Assembly (NCBI GenBank): GCA_033085395.1
Contig: JANQBS010000499.1
Location: forward strand, 1 to 18,295
Direction: 5' to 3'
DNA from: Xanthoparmelia taractica
Lineage: Eukaryota > Ascomycota > Lecanoromycetes > Lecanorales > Parmeliaceae
DNA: 18,295 nucleotides
The position numbers and the translations under genes were made by a program. Numbering within the stretch: the first letter of the stretch is position 1; each line of letters starts with the position of its first letter. The notes under the pieces were generated by a model, which saw only the letters and a program-made list of their open reading frames with translations, was not told the DNA's origin and did no database searches. Positions 1 to 8,299 of this stretch are shown here, in pieces.

Positions 1-200
1 TCTATTTATAGAATTTTATAATTATATAAGCGTTCGCTTAAGCTTTTTACGTATTTTTAGAATATAAAAGAATATTATATAATATATTTATTAAAAACCT
101 AATGAGAGTATGGAATATCTTATACATTTCGATATAATATTCGAAAAACTAATCCCATATCATTAAATATACCATACCTTTCTTACTCGTAAACTTATTT
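1..200 (+). pseudogene. Inverted fragment homologous to gypsy gag region
   Basis: The first 190 to 200 bases are the reverse complement of about 8480-8692, with interspersed transitions and single-base indels. The reading frame YLIHFDIIFEKLIPYH (from about 112) has a matching frame on the minus strand in the right copy, so both look like the same ancient coding segment. The right copy lies inside the gag part of the minus-strand gypsy relic. I therefore read this as a truncated fragment of another copy in the opposite orientation. The left copy keeps more CA sites than the right copy. It touches the window edge and probably continues outside. A long terminal inverted repeat was considered and is less likely. 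Confidence 0.6.
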
Positions 201-910
201 AATCTCGATCGTCTAAAAAAGAATCTTATTAAATATATATTAATATCGAAGTTTATTAACGAGATATAGCGACGCGATTATATATAAATATAAGAATTCG
301 AGATAAAGTAATCGACGATATTAATATTTTAAAGTAATAAATTAATAGAATAGATATAAATTATAATAGAGATTCTAAATCTAAATAATAGAGACTAAAA
401 AGAGCGATCGTAACGAATTTAAGATACTTTAGTAAATATTTTTAAATATCGATATAGCGAATAGATATAAGAATATTATAATATAATAGAAATAAAACGA
501 GCACGATAATTTAATGTAATTAATTCACGTACGATAGAAAGTTATCGATTTTATAAACTTTCATATATTAAAAGAACGTTTATCTTATTCTCGCTGTAAT
601 TAAAAATATAGAGATCTTCTATATTAATAATTATATTAGTTAAGATTAATATAATAATATTTACGATCTAGATTTTTAATAATTAATATAAGAACGATAA
701 AGAAAATATATAAAAGATTAAGAGATTATAAAGACTCGAGTTATAATATTAAATAGTAATAGCAATAAGCTAGTCTATAGAATACTTTAGTATATAAATA
801 ATAATAATTAATAAATAAATATTAAGAGATTATAAAAAATTTATCGTGCTAATATCTATTAATATATAAAAAAGATTTACTAATACTACTAATTAAGATC
901 GATAATTAAA
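201..910. other. RIP sequence, no gene recognised
   Basis: This stretch is AT-rich with stops in all frames. I see no recognisable protein motif, RNA gene or element end in it. It could be a more degraded continuation of the retroelement fragment at the left edge, but I could not align it to the region below 8480. Confidence 0.5.
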
Positions 911-1110
911 AACTAATTATTATATATATTAACAATTATTAACGATTAAGAATAAGTTACTATTTACGCTATCGGCTACTAACGATAAATATAAAATTAT
1001 TATTCGTGCTATTAGTCGCTAATAATAAGAATAGAGTTACTATTTATATTAATAACTACTAATAAAAAAGCTTAATTGCTACTTGCGCTAGTCGCGTATA
1101 AAACTCGCTA
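911..1110. repeat. Degenerate 40-bp tandem repeat, about 5 units
   Basis: Consecutive 40-base blocks starting at 911, 951, 991, 1031 and 1071 align with each other. The shared core resembles AGTTACTATT, then a variable middle, then CTACTAA followed by an A-rich end. The clearest pair is 951-990 against 1031-1070. The block at 1071 needs a small indel, and a weaker sixth unit may sit at 871-910. Unit differences include many transitions, as expected after RIP. The period is not a multiple of three, so it is unlikely to encode a protein repeat. Function is unknown. Confidence 0.55.
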
Positions 1111-1736
1111 ACGAAGCGGGTCGTAAATTCTAAATTAAAAATTTAACTTTACTTTTTATTAATACTTATTATATCGTCTTAAGTCTTTGTAAATATAATA
1201 TAGTTATTATAAGACTTATATTTATATCTAAATCGAGATTAACTAAGACTAAGTTAATATTTTCTAAGTTAATTATACTTTACTATATTATTTAAAGTTT
1301 TTAATTTAATATATTTCTTATTTATATAAGCATTATCTTTATAAGAATCTTTATTTCTATTAATATCTTATTTAATCTTACGAATTAACTATATATATTA
1401 GAGAAATAATTTTATAACTTATTTATCTTAATAGTTTAATAATTTAAAAAGCTCTAATCTTTAATTAAATTATCTTTGAATATTATTTTACTTAATAAGT
1501 TCTAGATATCTAAGAAATATTTTAATTACTATTTTCTATCTCTATAGAATTAATGCGATATACTTTATAATATTATAATTAAATCGACTAGAAAATAATT
1601 TAATTGCAAGTAGCGTAATCGCTATTTATAATTAATAAGACTCTCGAATATTAATTATTTATAAGAATAGATTATAAACGCGTGGAATTAATAGTCTTAA
1701 AGTAGTTTCAAGAATATAGACTAAGTTACTTATTGA
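1111..1736. other. RIP sequence, nothing recognised
   Basis: AT-rich, stop-rich sequence without a supported gene or element boundary. It ends abruptly at 1742, where CA- and TG-containing sequence begins. Confidence 0.5.
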
Positions 1737-1741
1737 ATTAA

Positions 1742-1873
1742 TGTAAGGCCCGAAGGGTTCTTAGCATATCTATTCAAATAGAGGTGATTGCGCAATAAGC
1801 GGCAACACCTCGGTGGCTTTTTGGCTCTGTAGCGCAGTGGTATGGGAGCTAGGTGCCTCGCATAGCCCTGACA
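1742..1873. mobile_element. Candidate short LTR (132 bp) with ATTAA duplication
   Basis: Un-RIPped sequence starts with TGTAAGG at 1742 and a segment ending CCCTGACA stops at 1873, giving TG...CA ends with an imperfect inverted TGT/ACA terminus. It is bracketed by the same five bases, ATTAA, at 1737-1741 and 1874-1878, as expected for an LTR-element target-site duplication. In AT-rich DNA a 5-bp match is weak evidence. Low-RIP sequence continues to the right, so the right boundary is less certain than the left. Immediately after it, TGGTATCAG at 1880-1888 resembles the primer-binding site used by some retroelements, so an alternative is a 5' LTR whose partner is missing. No second copy was found. 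Confidence 0.4.
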
Positions 1874-1878
1874 ATTAA

Positions 1879-2025
1879 GTGGTATCAGCTACTTTATCTA
1901 AGCTTACCGTCCACGTATATCGACCCTATGACTTCTCGAAAACATGGCAAAGCTATGGAACCAACGATGAGATATTCGACTGCATATTAGAATTAGATAA
2001 AGGAAGACTTTGAAGTCTTGAATCT
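1879..2025 (+). other. Low-RIP fragment with short open frame, unassigned
   Basis: The sequence keeps CA, TG and CC dinucleotides, unlike its surroundings. A frame from 1879 stays open for 44 codons to a TGA at 2011. It contains a protein-like stretch VHVYRPYDFSKTWQ followed by acidic residues. I do not recognise the family, and the start codon and any exon limits are unclear. The hAT MITE at 2034 interrupts this island; the sequence resumes at 2459 in a different frame. It could be a fragment of a host gene or of a low-copy element. Confidence 0.35.
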
Positions 2026-2033
2026 TATTTAAC
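2026..2033. repeat. Left 8-bp target-site duplication of hAT MITE
   Basis: The bases TATTTAAC directly precede the left terminal repeat and recur exactly at 2451-2458. Confidence 0.85.
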
Positions 2034-2450
2034 CAGGGCTAACGATAGTTAAAATAGTTGGTTTTTAGTTCCCAACTACATTAACTATTTAATTAAGATC
2101 TAGAACTACACTAACTATTATAGTCTAGAACTTAATTATTAACTATTAGTTAAACTAATAGTATAGTAGTTTTAATTACTAATAGAATAATTAGTTAATC
2201 TTAATACGCTAGTGTAGGGCTAAGTAAATAGAGCTACAACTAGGGCTAGAATAACGTATATATAAAATCTCAATCTAAGTTTAAAATAATTAGATTATTA
2301 ATCGTTAAAATTATTAATAAATTAGTTAAATTGTAGATTAAAATTACATTAACTATTAAATATTAGTCTCTTAATTACATCGTTAGTTATAAGAACTAAC
2401 TAAGTTAACTACTGGTCAAAAATTTAGTTAATGCACTATCGTCAGCCCTG
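2034..2450. mobile_element. Non-autonomous hAT-type MITE, 417 bp
   Basis: The element starts with CAGGGCTAACGATAGT and ends with the reverse complement of CAGGGCTGACGATAGT, so the terminal inverted repeats match at 15 of 16 positions. The single difference is a G-to-A change at a TpG, as RIP would produce. An exact 8-bp duplication, TATTTAAC, flanks it at 2026-2033 and 2451-2458. An 8-bp duplication with CAGGG-type ends is characteristic of the hAT superfamily. At 417 bp it cannot encode a transposase, so it would need one supplied in trans. The interior has repeated AACTACA(C/T)TAACTAT-like words near 2073, 2103 and 2345 and is itself partly AT-converted. Confidence 0.87.
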
Positions 2451-2458
2451 TATTTAAC
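2451..2458. repeat. Right 8-bp target-site duplication of hAT MITE
   Basis: An exact copy of TATTTAAC found at 2026-2033. Removing 425 bases restores the pre-insertion site. Confidence 0.85.
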
Positions 2459-2660
2459 GAATCTACGCGTTCTAAAGAGCTGAGCAATACGGAAGTGAAC
2501 GATGTTATTATAAAAGTAGAAGACTTTGAAGAGAGAGTTCAAGCTCAATGGCAATAGGAATACTGTTGCACAGAATATACGGCGATGAAGTAGCCGTCGA
2601 GAAGCGTAGTTAATACTTGCTTATTAGAGGCCTTGGATTGTTTAAAACTTCTTCGGTCGT
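2459..2660 (+). other. Low-RIP fragment continuing after the MITE
   Basis: This continues the island interrupted by the hAT MITE. A frame from 2459 is open for 32 codons to a TAG at 2555 and includes the acidic stretch VEDFEERVQAQWQ. It is not in the frame of the open stretch at 1879-2010, and a TGA at 2019 lies in its own frame just upstream. Either an intron or frameshift intervened, or the frames are fortuitous. The 12-mer GAAGACTTTGAA occurs on both sides of the MITE, near 2003 and 2519. No family is recognised. Confidence 0.3.
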
Positions 2661-2978
2661 GGAAGACTAAATAATAAGATCTATAGATCTATTAATTATT
2701 TTATTCTAGGTAGAGCTTCTCTACGCAATTATATAAACTAATATTTAAATGTACAATTAGATAATAACCTTATATTGTACTCATATCGTTCAAGACTAAG
2801 TCGTTTTAAATATATCGAGTTTAAAGTTTTAGAAACCGACTGTCTATGCGTATGGAAAGATAACGATATTATTATGTATTTCTTGCGAGTGTGACTTACT
2901 AGATGCCCTTTTTCCAAAGTCGAGCTAAGGAAAATATCTTTTTCTCTTTCAGCTATTTGAATATTAAGCTTGAGATTT
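2661..2978. other. Moderately RIPped spacer, no gene seen
   Basis: Intermediate CA/TG content, with no supported reading frame, RNA or element boundary. It ends at the left end of the gypsy element. Confidence 0.45.
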
Positions 2979-2983
2979 TATTT

Positions 2984-3254
2984 TGTAAGAAGTTGATTCG
3001 CTGGCGCTTAGCAAGCGACCTAATCAATATAAGAGACGTATAGTCGATACCATAATGATTTCTTTATTAGGTACTAAGTTCTAATAGAATTAATTTCTAA
3101 GGAACACGAAAATCCTAGGGTATGTGAAGACGATATACGATCGCCAAGGCCCCGCCAAGGCCTTAGGTTATGAATCTCGTTATGATCTCGCAATAGACTC
3201 TAAACCTATAAATAGGTGACTCTAATACGCATATAGCGCTAGGTCTAATAATTA
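2984..3254 (-). repeat. 3' LTR of the gypsy element
   Basis: On the plus strand it begins TGTAAGAAG and ends in TTA next to the purine tract (CA to TA is the expected RIP change at an LTR end). It is homologous to 9742-9975. Shared landmarks are GCGCTTAGCAAGCG, GACGATATACGATCG, a duplicated CCAAGGCC, a CCTATAAATAGG box and TAGCGCTAGGTCT. It carries about 30 extra bases near 3060-3095. It keeps most CA, TG and GCC sites that the other LTR has lost, so it is much less RIP-mutated. The AT box at 3207-3218 is nearly palindromic and could serve as a TATA element. Confidence 0.75.
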
Positions 3255-3265
3255 CCTTCTCTCTT
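3255..3265 (-). other. Polypurine tract of the gypsy element
   Basis: On the minus strand the 11 bases AAGAGAGAAGG lie immediately upstream of the 3' LTR start. This is where the plus-strand primer of an LTR retrotransposon is expected, and it supports the minus orientation inferred from pol. Confidence 0.6.
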
Positions 3266-3949
3266 AAGTTCTAATCTTTAGATACTATTTAATATAATAT
3301 TCTTAATGCGTAATATAAAAAACCTTCAAAGCTCGTAAGAAATAAGAAAAAGTACTCGTAAATAACGTTATTATTATAATATTAACTTTAATTACTAATA
3401 GTAAAAGATACGCGTTATAAATACGCGTTAGTACTATTATATATATATAATTTATTAATTATAATTATCTTAATTCTATTATATTAATTATTAATATATA
3501 GTACGAACTCTCTTTATAATACGATAATTTAAGTAATACTTCTAAAGTATTAATAGTTAATTTAATATATTATAATAAGTTCTATTATTTATAACTTAAT
3601 AGTAACGTAATCGCTAGATATACGTAGAAGATTTATAAAAAAATCTTAATTTCTTTAAGTAATAAGAAAAAAGAGTTCTTCTAATACGTTATCGTTTCTA
3701 TAGTATAAAATTAATGTATCTATAGTAAACGATATATATTATTAATAATTATTAAAGAATTCTTCTAGCCCTTTTATAGGCGCGTAAAAGAAATTCTTCT
3801 CTATACGATATCGTTTTTATAGCATATACTGCTAACTAGTTTAAAATATATATATTATACGTTATTTATTCTAATCTTTAGCGAACTATTATTAAATAAT
3901 TAAAAGCTACGCTTCTACGTCTCTCTATAGAACTATTCTAGCTTCTATA
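3266..3949. other. RIP sequence with an imperfect 119-bp-spaced repeat
   Basis: No gene is recognised. Two similar stretches, near 3670-3728 and 3789-3845, share TTCTTCT, TA(C)G(A/T)TATCGTTT and CTATAG(T/C)ATA words in the same order about 119 bases apart. This may be a decayed duplication within the retroelement or within a nested element. Confidence 0.35.
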
Positions 3950-4069
3950 ATAAAAGAGCGTAAAGCTATTTTATTATTTATTAATAGCGATATTAATAAT
4001 ACGATAATTCGACTAATTAGAATTACGAGAAAAACTTTATCGACGATATATCAACGATAACGTCGTGAA
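3950..4069 (+). pseudogene. Helix-turn-helix-like coding relic, antisense to gypsy
   Basis: A plus-strand frame reads, with stops consistent with RIP of Gln codons, KERKAILLFINSDINNTII then RLIRITRKTLSTIYQR followed by basic residues. The pattern (charged start, A-I-L-L, a short G/D turn, then R-L-I/V-x-I-T-R-K-T-L) resembles the recognition-helix segment of transposase or resolvase-type helix-turn-helix domains. Converting S, N and R back to G, D and G by reversing G-to-A strengthens this. It lies between integrase and the 3' LTR, on the opposite strand to pol. It could be an antisense accessory frame of the element or a nested DNA transposon. The family is not identified. Confidence 0.4.
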
Positions 4070-4573
4070 TAATAATTACTAGCGTCTTTTAATGTAAATA
4101 AATTTATTTTCACTCGCCATAAAATTTTCTCTTCTCTATAATATCTAATATATATTCTATAAATTCTTACTTTAACGTTATAATATCGCTCTTAAGTGTA
4201 TTAATACTAACGTATTACTAATTAACTCTTATTATAAATAACTTTTTCTTATTCTTTATTATAAGTGTTATTAAACTTTTATTATCGCTACGTTAATATT
4301 AATATATATTAATACTTAATATAGCTTATATAATAATAATAATAAAAGTAAGTTTCTTGACTCTTTACTATCGTATATTAATATAAGATAATATCTATTC
4401 TTCTCTATCGTCGATACTTTATTTATTTTAATAACAATTACACTTAATATAAATTCTTATCTTAAATTTATTATAAGAGCGCTAAAAAGAAAATTTGATA
4501 TTATATAAAGATCTTATCTTTTCTTTATAGAAAGATTAAAAGAATTCTTAATCGCGTTTATTAATTTCTTAAG
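4070..4573. other. RIP sequence, nothing recognised
   Basis: AT-rich sequence between the HTH-like relic and the solo LTR. No coherent frame or element end was seen. Confidence 0.4.
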
Positions 4574-4578
4574 ATTAT
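4574..4578. repeat. Left 5-bp duplication (ATTAT) of solo LTR
   Basis: ATTAT directly precedes TGTCACGG and recurs at 4721-4725 directly after CGTGACA. Confidence 0.75.
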
Positions 4579-4720
4579 TGTCACGGTTTTGGCATCTGTT
4601 CTCCGCATGCCAAGCTCGGTGTGAATCAATGTTGCTCCGGAGAAGAGTTTTCAGAGCCTTCGTAGCATATTCAGTCAATGGAAGCAGTCAATCCCACTAC
4701 ACGTCCATTCGTTCGTGACA
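4579..4720. mobile_element. Un-RIPped 142-bp solo LTR
   Basis: This block starts TGTCACGG and ends TTCGTGACA, so it has TG...CA termini and a perfect 7-bp inverted end (TGTCACG/CGTGACA). ATTAT flanks it on both sides (4574-4578 and 4721-4725). Base composition changes abruptly at both boundaries from RIP sequence to normal sequence rich in CA, TG and CC. A 5-bp duplication with TG...CA ends fits a solo LTR left by recombination between the LTRs of a small element. A tiny TIR element with 5-bp duplication is the alternative. It sits inside the gypsy element and so inserted after it. Lack of mutation means it arrived after RIP stopped acting here, or was too short or unique to be a target. Confidence 0.82.
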
Positions 4721-4725
4721 ATTAT
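4721..4725. repeat. Right 5-bp duplication (ATTAT) of solo LTR
   Basis: Exact copy of 4574-4578. Confidence 0.75.
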
Positions 4726-4843
4726 AGTATCGATACGTTATAATTAAACGTATATTAATCGTAAGATTACTTAATTTCGCAAGAAACAGAATTTAATTAT
4801 AATTATTAATAATTAAGCGATTATTACTATTACTATTCTTTAA

Positions 4844-4861
4844 CGCGATCTCTAGATCGCG
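4844..4861. other. 8-bp-stem hairpin followed by nine A
   Basis: CGCGATCT and AGATCGCG form a perfect 8-bp inverted repeat with a 2-base loop, directly followed by A9 at 4862-4870. On the minus strand this reads as poly-T then hairpin, the reverse of an intrinsic-terminator layout, so no regulatory role is claimed. Confidence 0.4.
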
Positions 4862-5048
4862 AAAAAAAAACTCGAGATAATATATAAGCGCGTTAAAGAG
4901 TTTAAGAATTATATTAAGCTTTTTTAAGAGAAGATAAATAATATAAACGCTTATAAAACGAAATTAAGAGAAGTTATCTTTAATAAGAGTAATATTAAAT
5001 AAATAAGCTTTTTAAATAAAAATCTCGCTTAAAATATTTTTTTTATTT

Positions 5049-5073
5049 AATCTTTATCGCTACGATAAAGATT
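5049..5073. other. Perfect 11-bp-stem hairpin
   Basis: AATCTTTATCG and CGATAAAGATT pair perfectly around a 3-base loop (CTA). It lies downstream of integrase in the gypsy relic. Function is unknown; in AT-rich sequence it could be incidental. Confidence 0.4.
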
Positions 5074-5239
5074 TTATTTTATTTTTCTATTTTAATATAC
5101 GATAAACTAAATAAACTTAATCGTATTCTTTTATTAAATTATTTACTTTATAGCTCTAAGATTAATACGATTTATTATATTATTTAACTTAAGCTATAAT
5201 AGCGTTACGTAATCGCTTTACTATCTTATCTCTTCACGT

Positions 5240-6010
5240 TTATAATCTTTTTATCTTTTTATTTATAGTGAATATTCTCTTCTTAACGAAGTTATTCTCG
5301 ATCTTTTAATATATTTTAAAATAATATCTATATATTAAGAAGAACGATATCGTTTCGATAAAGATATATTAACTATTTATATATGCAAACTCTATTATAA
5401 ATAGTAGTTTAACTTAATTAATTTACTTATTATTAATAAATACGCGTAAATAATATTTTAATATTTAATTTCAAAGTTTAATATAAACGTTAATTTAAGA
5501 ATAAAAAACGATTTTTAGATAACGCTTTAATTTTAAATAATAATAGATCGTTAATTAAAACTCGCTAATAAATATTAAGTCTCTATTGCTAATAATATTA
5601 TTAGATATTTCGTAATAATAAATAATTTTAATATAAAATATTTTCGCTAGCTTCGCGACGTTGATATTAATAGTTATTAATAAATATTTAATTATTTTTA
5701 TAAATCGATTTACTATAATTAAAATAGCGTTATATATAACGTTCTTAAGCTTACTTAAGAATAAGTTCGTAATAAAATTTATATAAATTTTTTTTAAAAT
5801 TTAATATTAATAAAAAGCGAGATTAACTTCTTATAGAGTCGATAACGCGACGTCTTAATATATTAATATATATTATAAATCTTAACGTAATTAATAACTT
5901 CCTTAAGACTTCTATTTTAGTAGTATTTACGAATAAAAAACTTATACGTCTTCGTAGCGTTAAAGTATTTTATTAAAAAATTATTATAATACTTTTTAAT
6001 AAGTTCTTTT
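5240..6010 (-). pseudogene. Integrase relic of Ty3/gypsy pol
   Basis: Integrase inserts retroelement cDNA into the genome. Reading the minus strand and allowing for RIP, successive blocks match the Ty3/gypsy integrase order. An N-terminal zinc-finger region includes a tract corresponding to FGATKT near 5944-5962. A block corresponding to a first-Asp motif of the type MDFITDLP lies at 5762-5786. VVDRFTKMAKY-like sequence lies at 5683-5712, the second-Asp region (SDRDLIF-type, read ISNRDLIFISEF) at 5557-5592, and an EFAYNNS-like block at 5372-5404. Stops fall at expected Gln, Trp or Arg codons. Sequence below about 5250 may be the C-terminal extension but is not recognisable. Confidence 0.85.
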
Positions 6011-6454
6011 TATAGAATATTATCTCTAGATACGTAAAGACGATTATTATTTAATAATAATCTCTTAAAGTCTAAGATCTATATCTAATTATAAGTATAA
6101 TATCGCTTTATAAACGTATTAGCACTAACTTAAAAAGAGCTTACTTTATTATTATAAGATTATAACTTTCGAATTAACGTTCTTATTAATCTTTACGAAT
6201 CGTTATATATAATTTTAAATATAATCTTAATCTTTCTTCTTAAAATAATTATTTAAATAATTACAACTCGTAGCGTAAACGCTATTATCGCTATTACTTC
6301 TTTATCTCTTTATAATAACTCGTCGCTAATTTAAAGAATAAATTTATTTTAAAATATATATAATAATTTAATATTTAATAACAATAAATCTTTATAATCT
6401 AATCGTCGCGATAACGTATTTATAAAATTTAACTTTTTTACTAAATAAAAAATC

Positions 6455-6775
6455 TTAAAATTATAAGCGATTAACTTTAGCGCTTAACGAGTCTATTTAG
6501 AATTAGGTTTCTTTTACTTTATAAATTTCTTAAAATTATTATAATTTATTTAGATCTTAATATAATAATTACTATTTTTTAGATAATAACGTTATTACTT
6601 TATCGCTATAATAATAATAAGTAATTTTTAATTATAAATCTTATAATTTTATTTCGTTAAGATTATTTTTCTAGAAAAGAATATAATAAGCTATTAGTAA
6701 TTATTATTATTCTATTACGAAAGTATAGCTCTTATATTAAAGTTAGAGATATTAATCTTTAAGCTTAATTTCTTT
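6455..6775 (-). pseudogene. RNase H relic of Ty3/gypsy pol
   Basis: The gypsy RNase H domain removes the RNA template during reverse transcription. The minus strand reads, in order, a DASDFAIGAILS-like block (as DISNFNIRAILS), FFSRK, an NYxIYxxELLxI-like block, a WRxYL-like block and KPNSxQTRWALKL. All are landmarks of the gypsy RNase H and its tail. It lies between reverse transcriptase and integrase, as expected, and is interrupted by TAA and TAG stops. Confidence 0.83.
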
Positions 6776-7079
6776 TAAGAATTATAATATTATAGAAACT
6801 ATATAATCGTAAAAGTATTATAAAGTTACTTGAAAGTTAATTTAGCGTCTTTTAATTATTTAAAAAATTTTAATTCTTTATTAATCTTACTATTCTTAAA
6901 TAAATTAATAAGAAACGCTATAATAATAAAGTATTTACGAATAAAATATTTATTAAAATTTATAAAGTCTAAGAAGATTTATATATCTCGATAACTCTAT
7001 AACGTTAATTATTCCTAAATCGTTATTACGCGTTCTTAATTTATAATTATATTATTTATAATTATAATAAACTCTAGAA

Positions 7080-7510
7080 AATTAACTAATTTAATATAAA
7101 ACTAAGATTTCTTTAGATTAATATATAGTTAAAACTATCGTAATCGCTTAAGTACTTATTTTAATATATTATTAATATTTCGTCGACTTAGCGCTATAAA
7201 TTAGAATATTATTTAAATATATTATATACGTAATACTTATAAGACTAATAAAAACTCTATTAATATAGACTTAAAACGTAATTAATATATTTATAAAATT
7301 AAAAGATATTATTAAGTATTTAAAATAGCTATAGCGGGTGCGAAATATAGTCTTTTACTTATCGCTCTTCTTAATACGAATTTATAATATATATTTTTAG
7401 AATTTAATTTTAAAAATATTTTAACGCTATATAAGCGATTTAACGTCTTAATAATTAGAAATAATAAATATTAACTCTTTATTATTATTATATTTAATTC
7501 TAAATAATTT
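7080..7510 (-). pseudogene. Reverse transcriptase relic of Ty3/gypsy pol
   Basis: The minus strand reads an AKIFTKLDL-like block near 7405-7430, then IRIKK, a K-T-I/A-F-R-T-R-Y block (FRTRYS at 7328-7345), and the catalytic YLDDILIYS motif at 7193-7219 (read YLNNILIYS, Asp to Asn by G-to-A). Spacing and order match the Ty3/gypsy reverse transcriptase. The two catalytic Asp codons are mutated and several TAA/TAG stops interrupt the frame, so the enzyme is dead. A protease domain is expected upstream at about 7600-7950 but I could not identify its motif. Confidence 0.88.
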
Positions 7511-8299
7511 ATATAAAGATTAAATTTATTATTATTTTTTAGAATAAAGAGAATAGAGACTTTAATAAAGAAAGTTAAATAACGAATTTAATTTTTATAA
7601 AGTAACTCTTTAAGATATCGTCTTAGCTTCGATAGCTTAATTTTAAATAAATTATAAAAAGACTTATAGAGTAATTCTTTATTCTTTTTTATTTCGATAA
7701 TATAACTTCTTTATTTAAACGTAAATAAAATTTCTATTATATTATTAAAAAAGATATTCTTAAATTTTAATAATTTTCTCGAAAGCTCTAAATTATTAAT
7801 ATTCTTTTATTCGCCTCGCGCTATCGTAGCGTATACGATTACGAATATATTTAACTCTCGCTCGATTATCTAAGTTAATTAAACTAGTTCTTTAATTTAA
7901 AAGTTTTTAATATTAATCTTAAATCGTTACTACGTTATTGTAGAATTAAGTAAAATATATAATTAATATAACGCGAGTATACTTAATACGATATCGAGAT
8001 CTTCTTAATTTACGACGTAAAATAATATATTACACTATTGTTCTTAATTCTAGCTATCTACTATTTAATAGTCCAGCTAATAAGTATTATAATAATATAT
8101 ATCTTATTCGCTAAGCGCTTTCGTCTATAATAAGATAATAATATATAATTAAAAGTCTTATTAAACTACGAATTTTTACGTAATTAAATTAAAATACGTT
8201 TTATAATCAAGTAGAATAATAAGTTATCTTTAATTACTTTATAGCTTAATTTATTTCTTTATAATAATAAAAAAAGTTATCTTTATTATTTGTTTTTCT

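Noticed and set aside
1763..1878. A 38-codon open frame across the LTR-like unit as a gene.
   Set aside because: It is short, has no clear start, and is expected in a stretch with normal base composition that simply lacks TA-rich stops.
1823..1926. A functional tRNA gene.
   Set aside because: The box A to box B distance is too long and no 3' acceptor strand pairs with GGCTCTG.
4844..4870. Intrinsic terminator (hairpin plus homopolymer).
   Set aside because: Bacterial-type terminators are not expected in fungal nuclear DNA, and the poly-A lies on the wrong side for the minus-strand element.
5240..7510. A Ginger-type DNA transposon, because the integrase lies within inverted repeats.
   Set aside because: Reverse transcriptase and RNase H motifs directly upstream of the integrase show an LTR retrotransposon.
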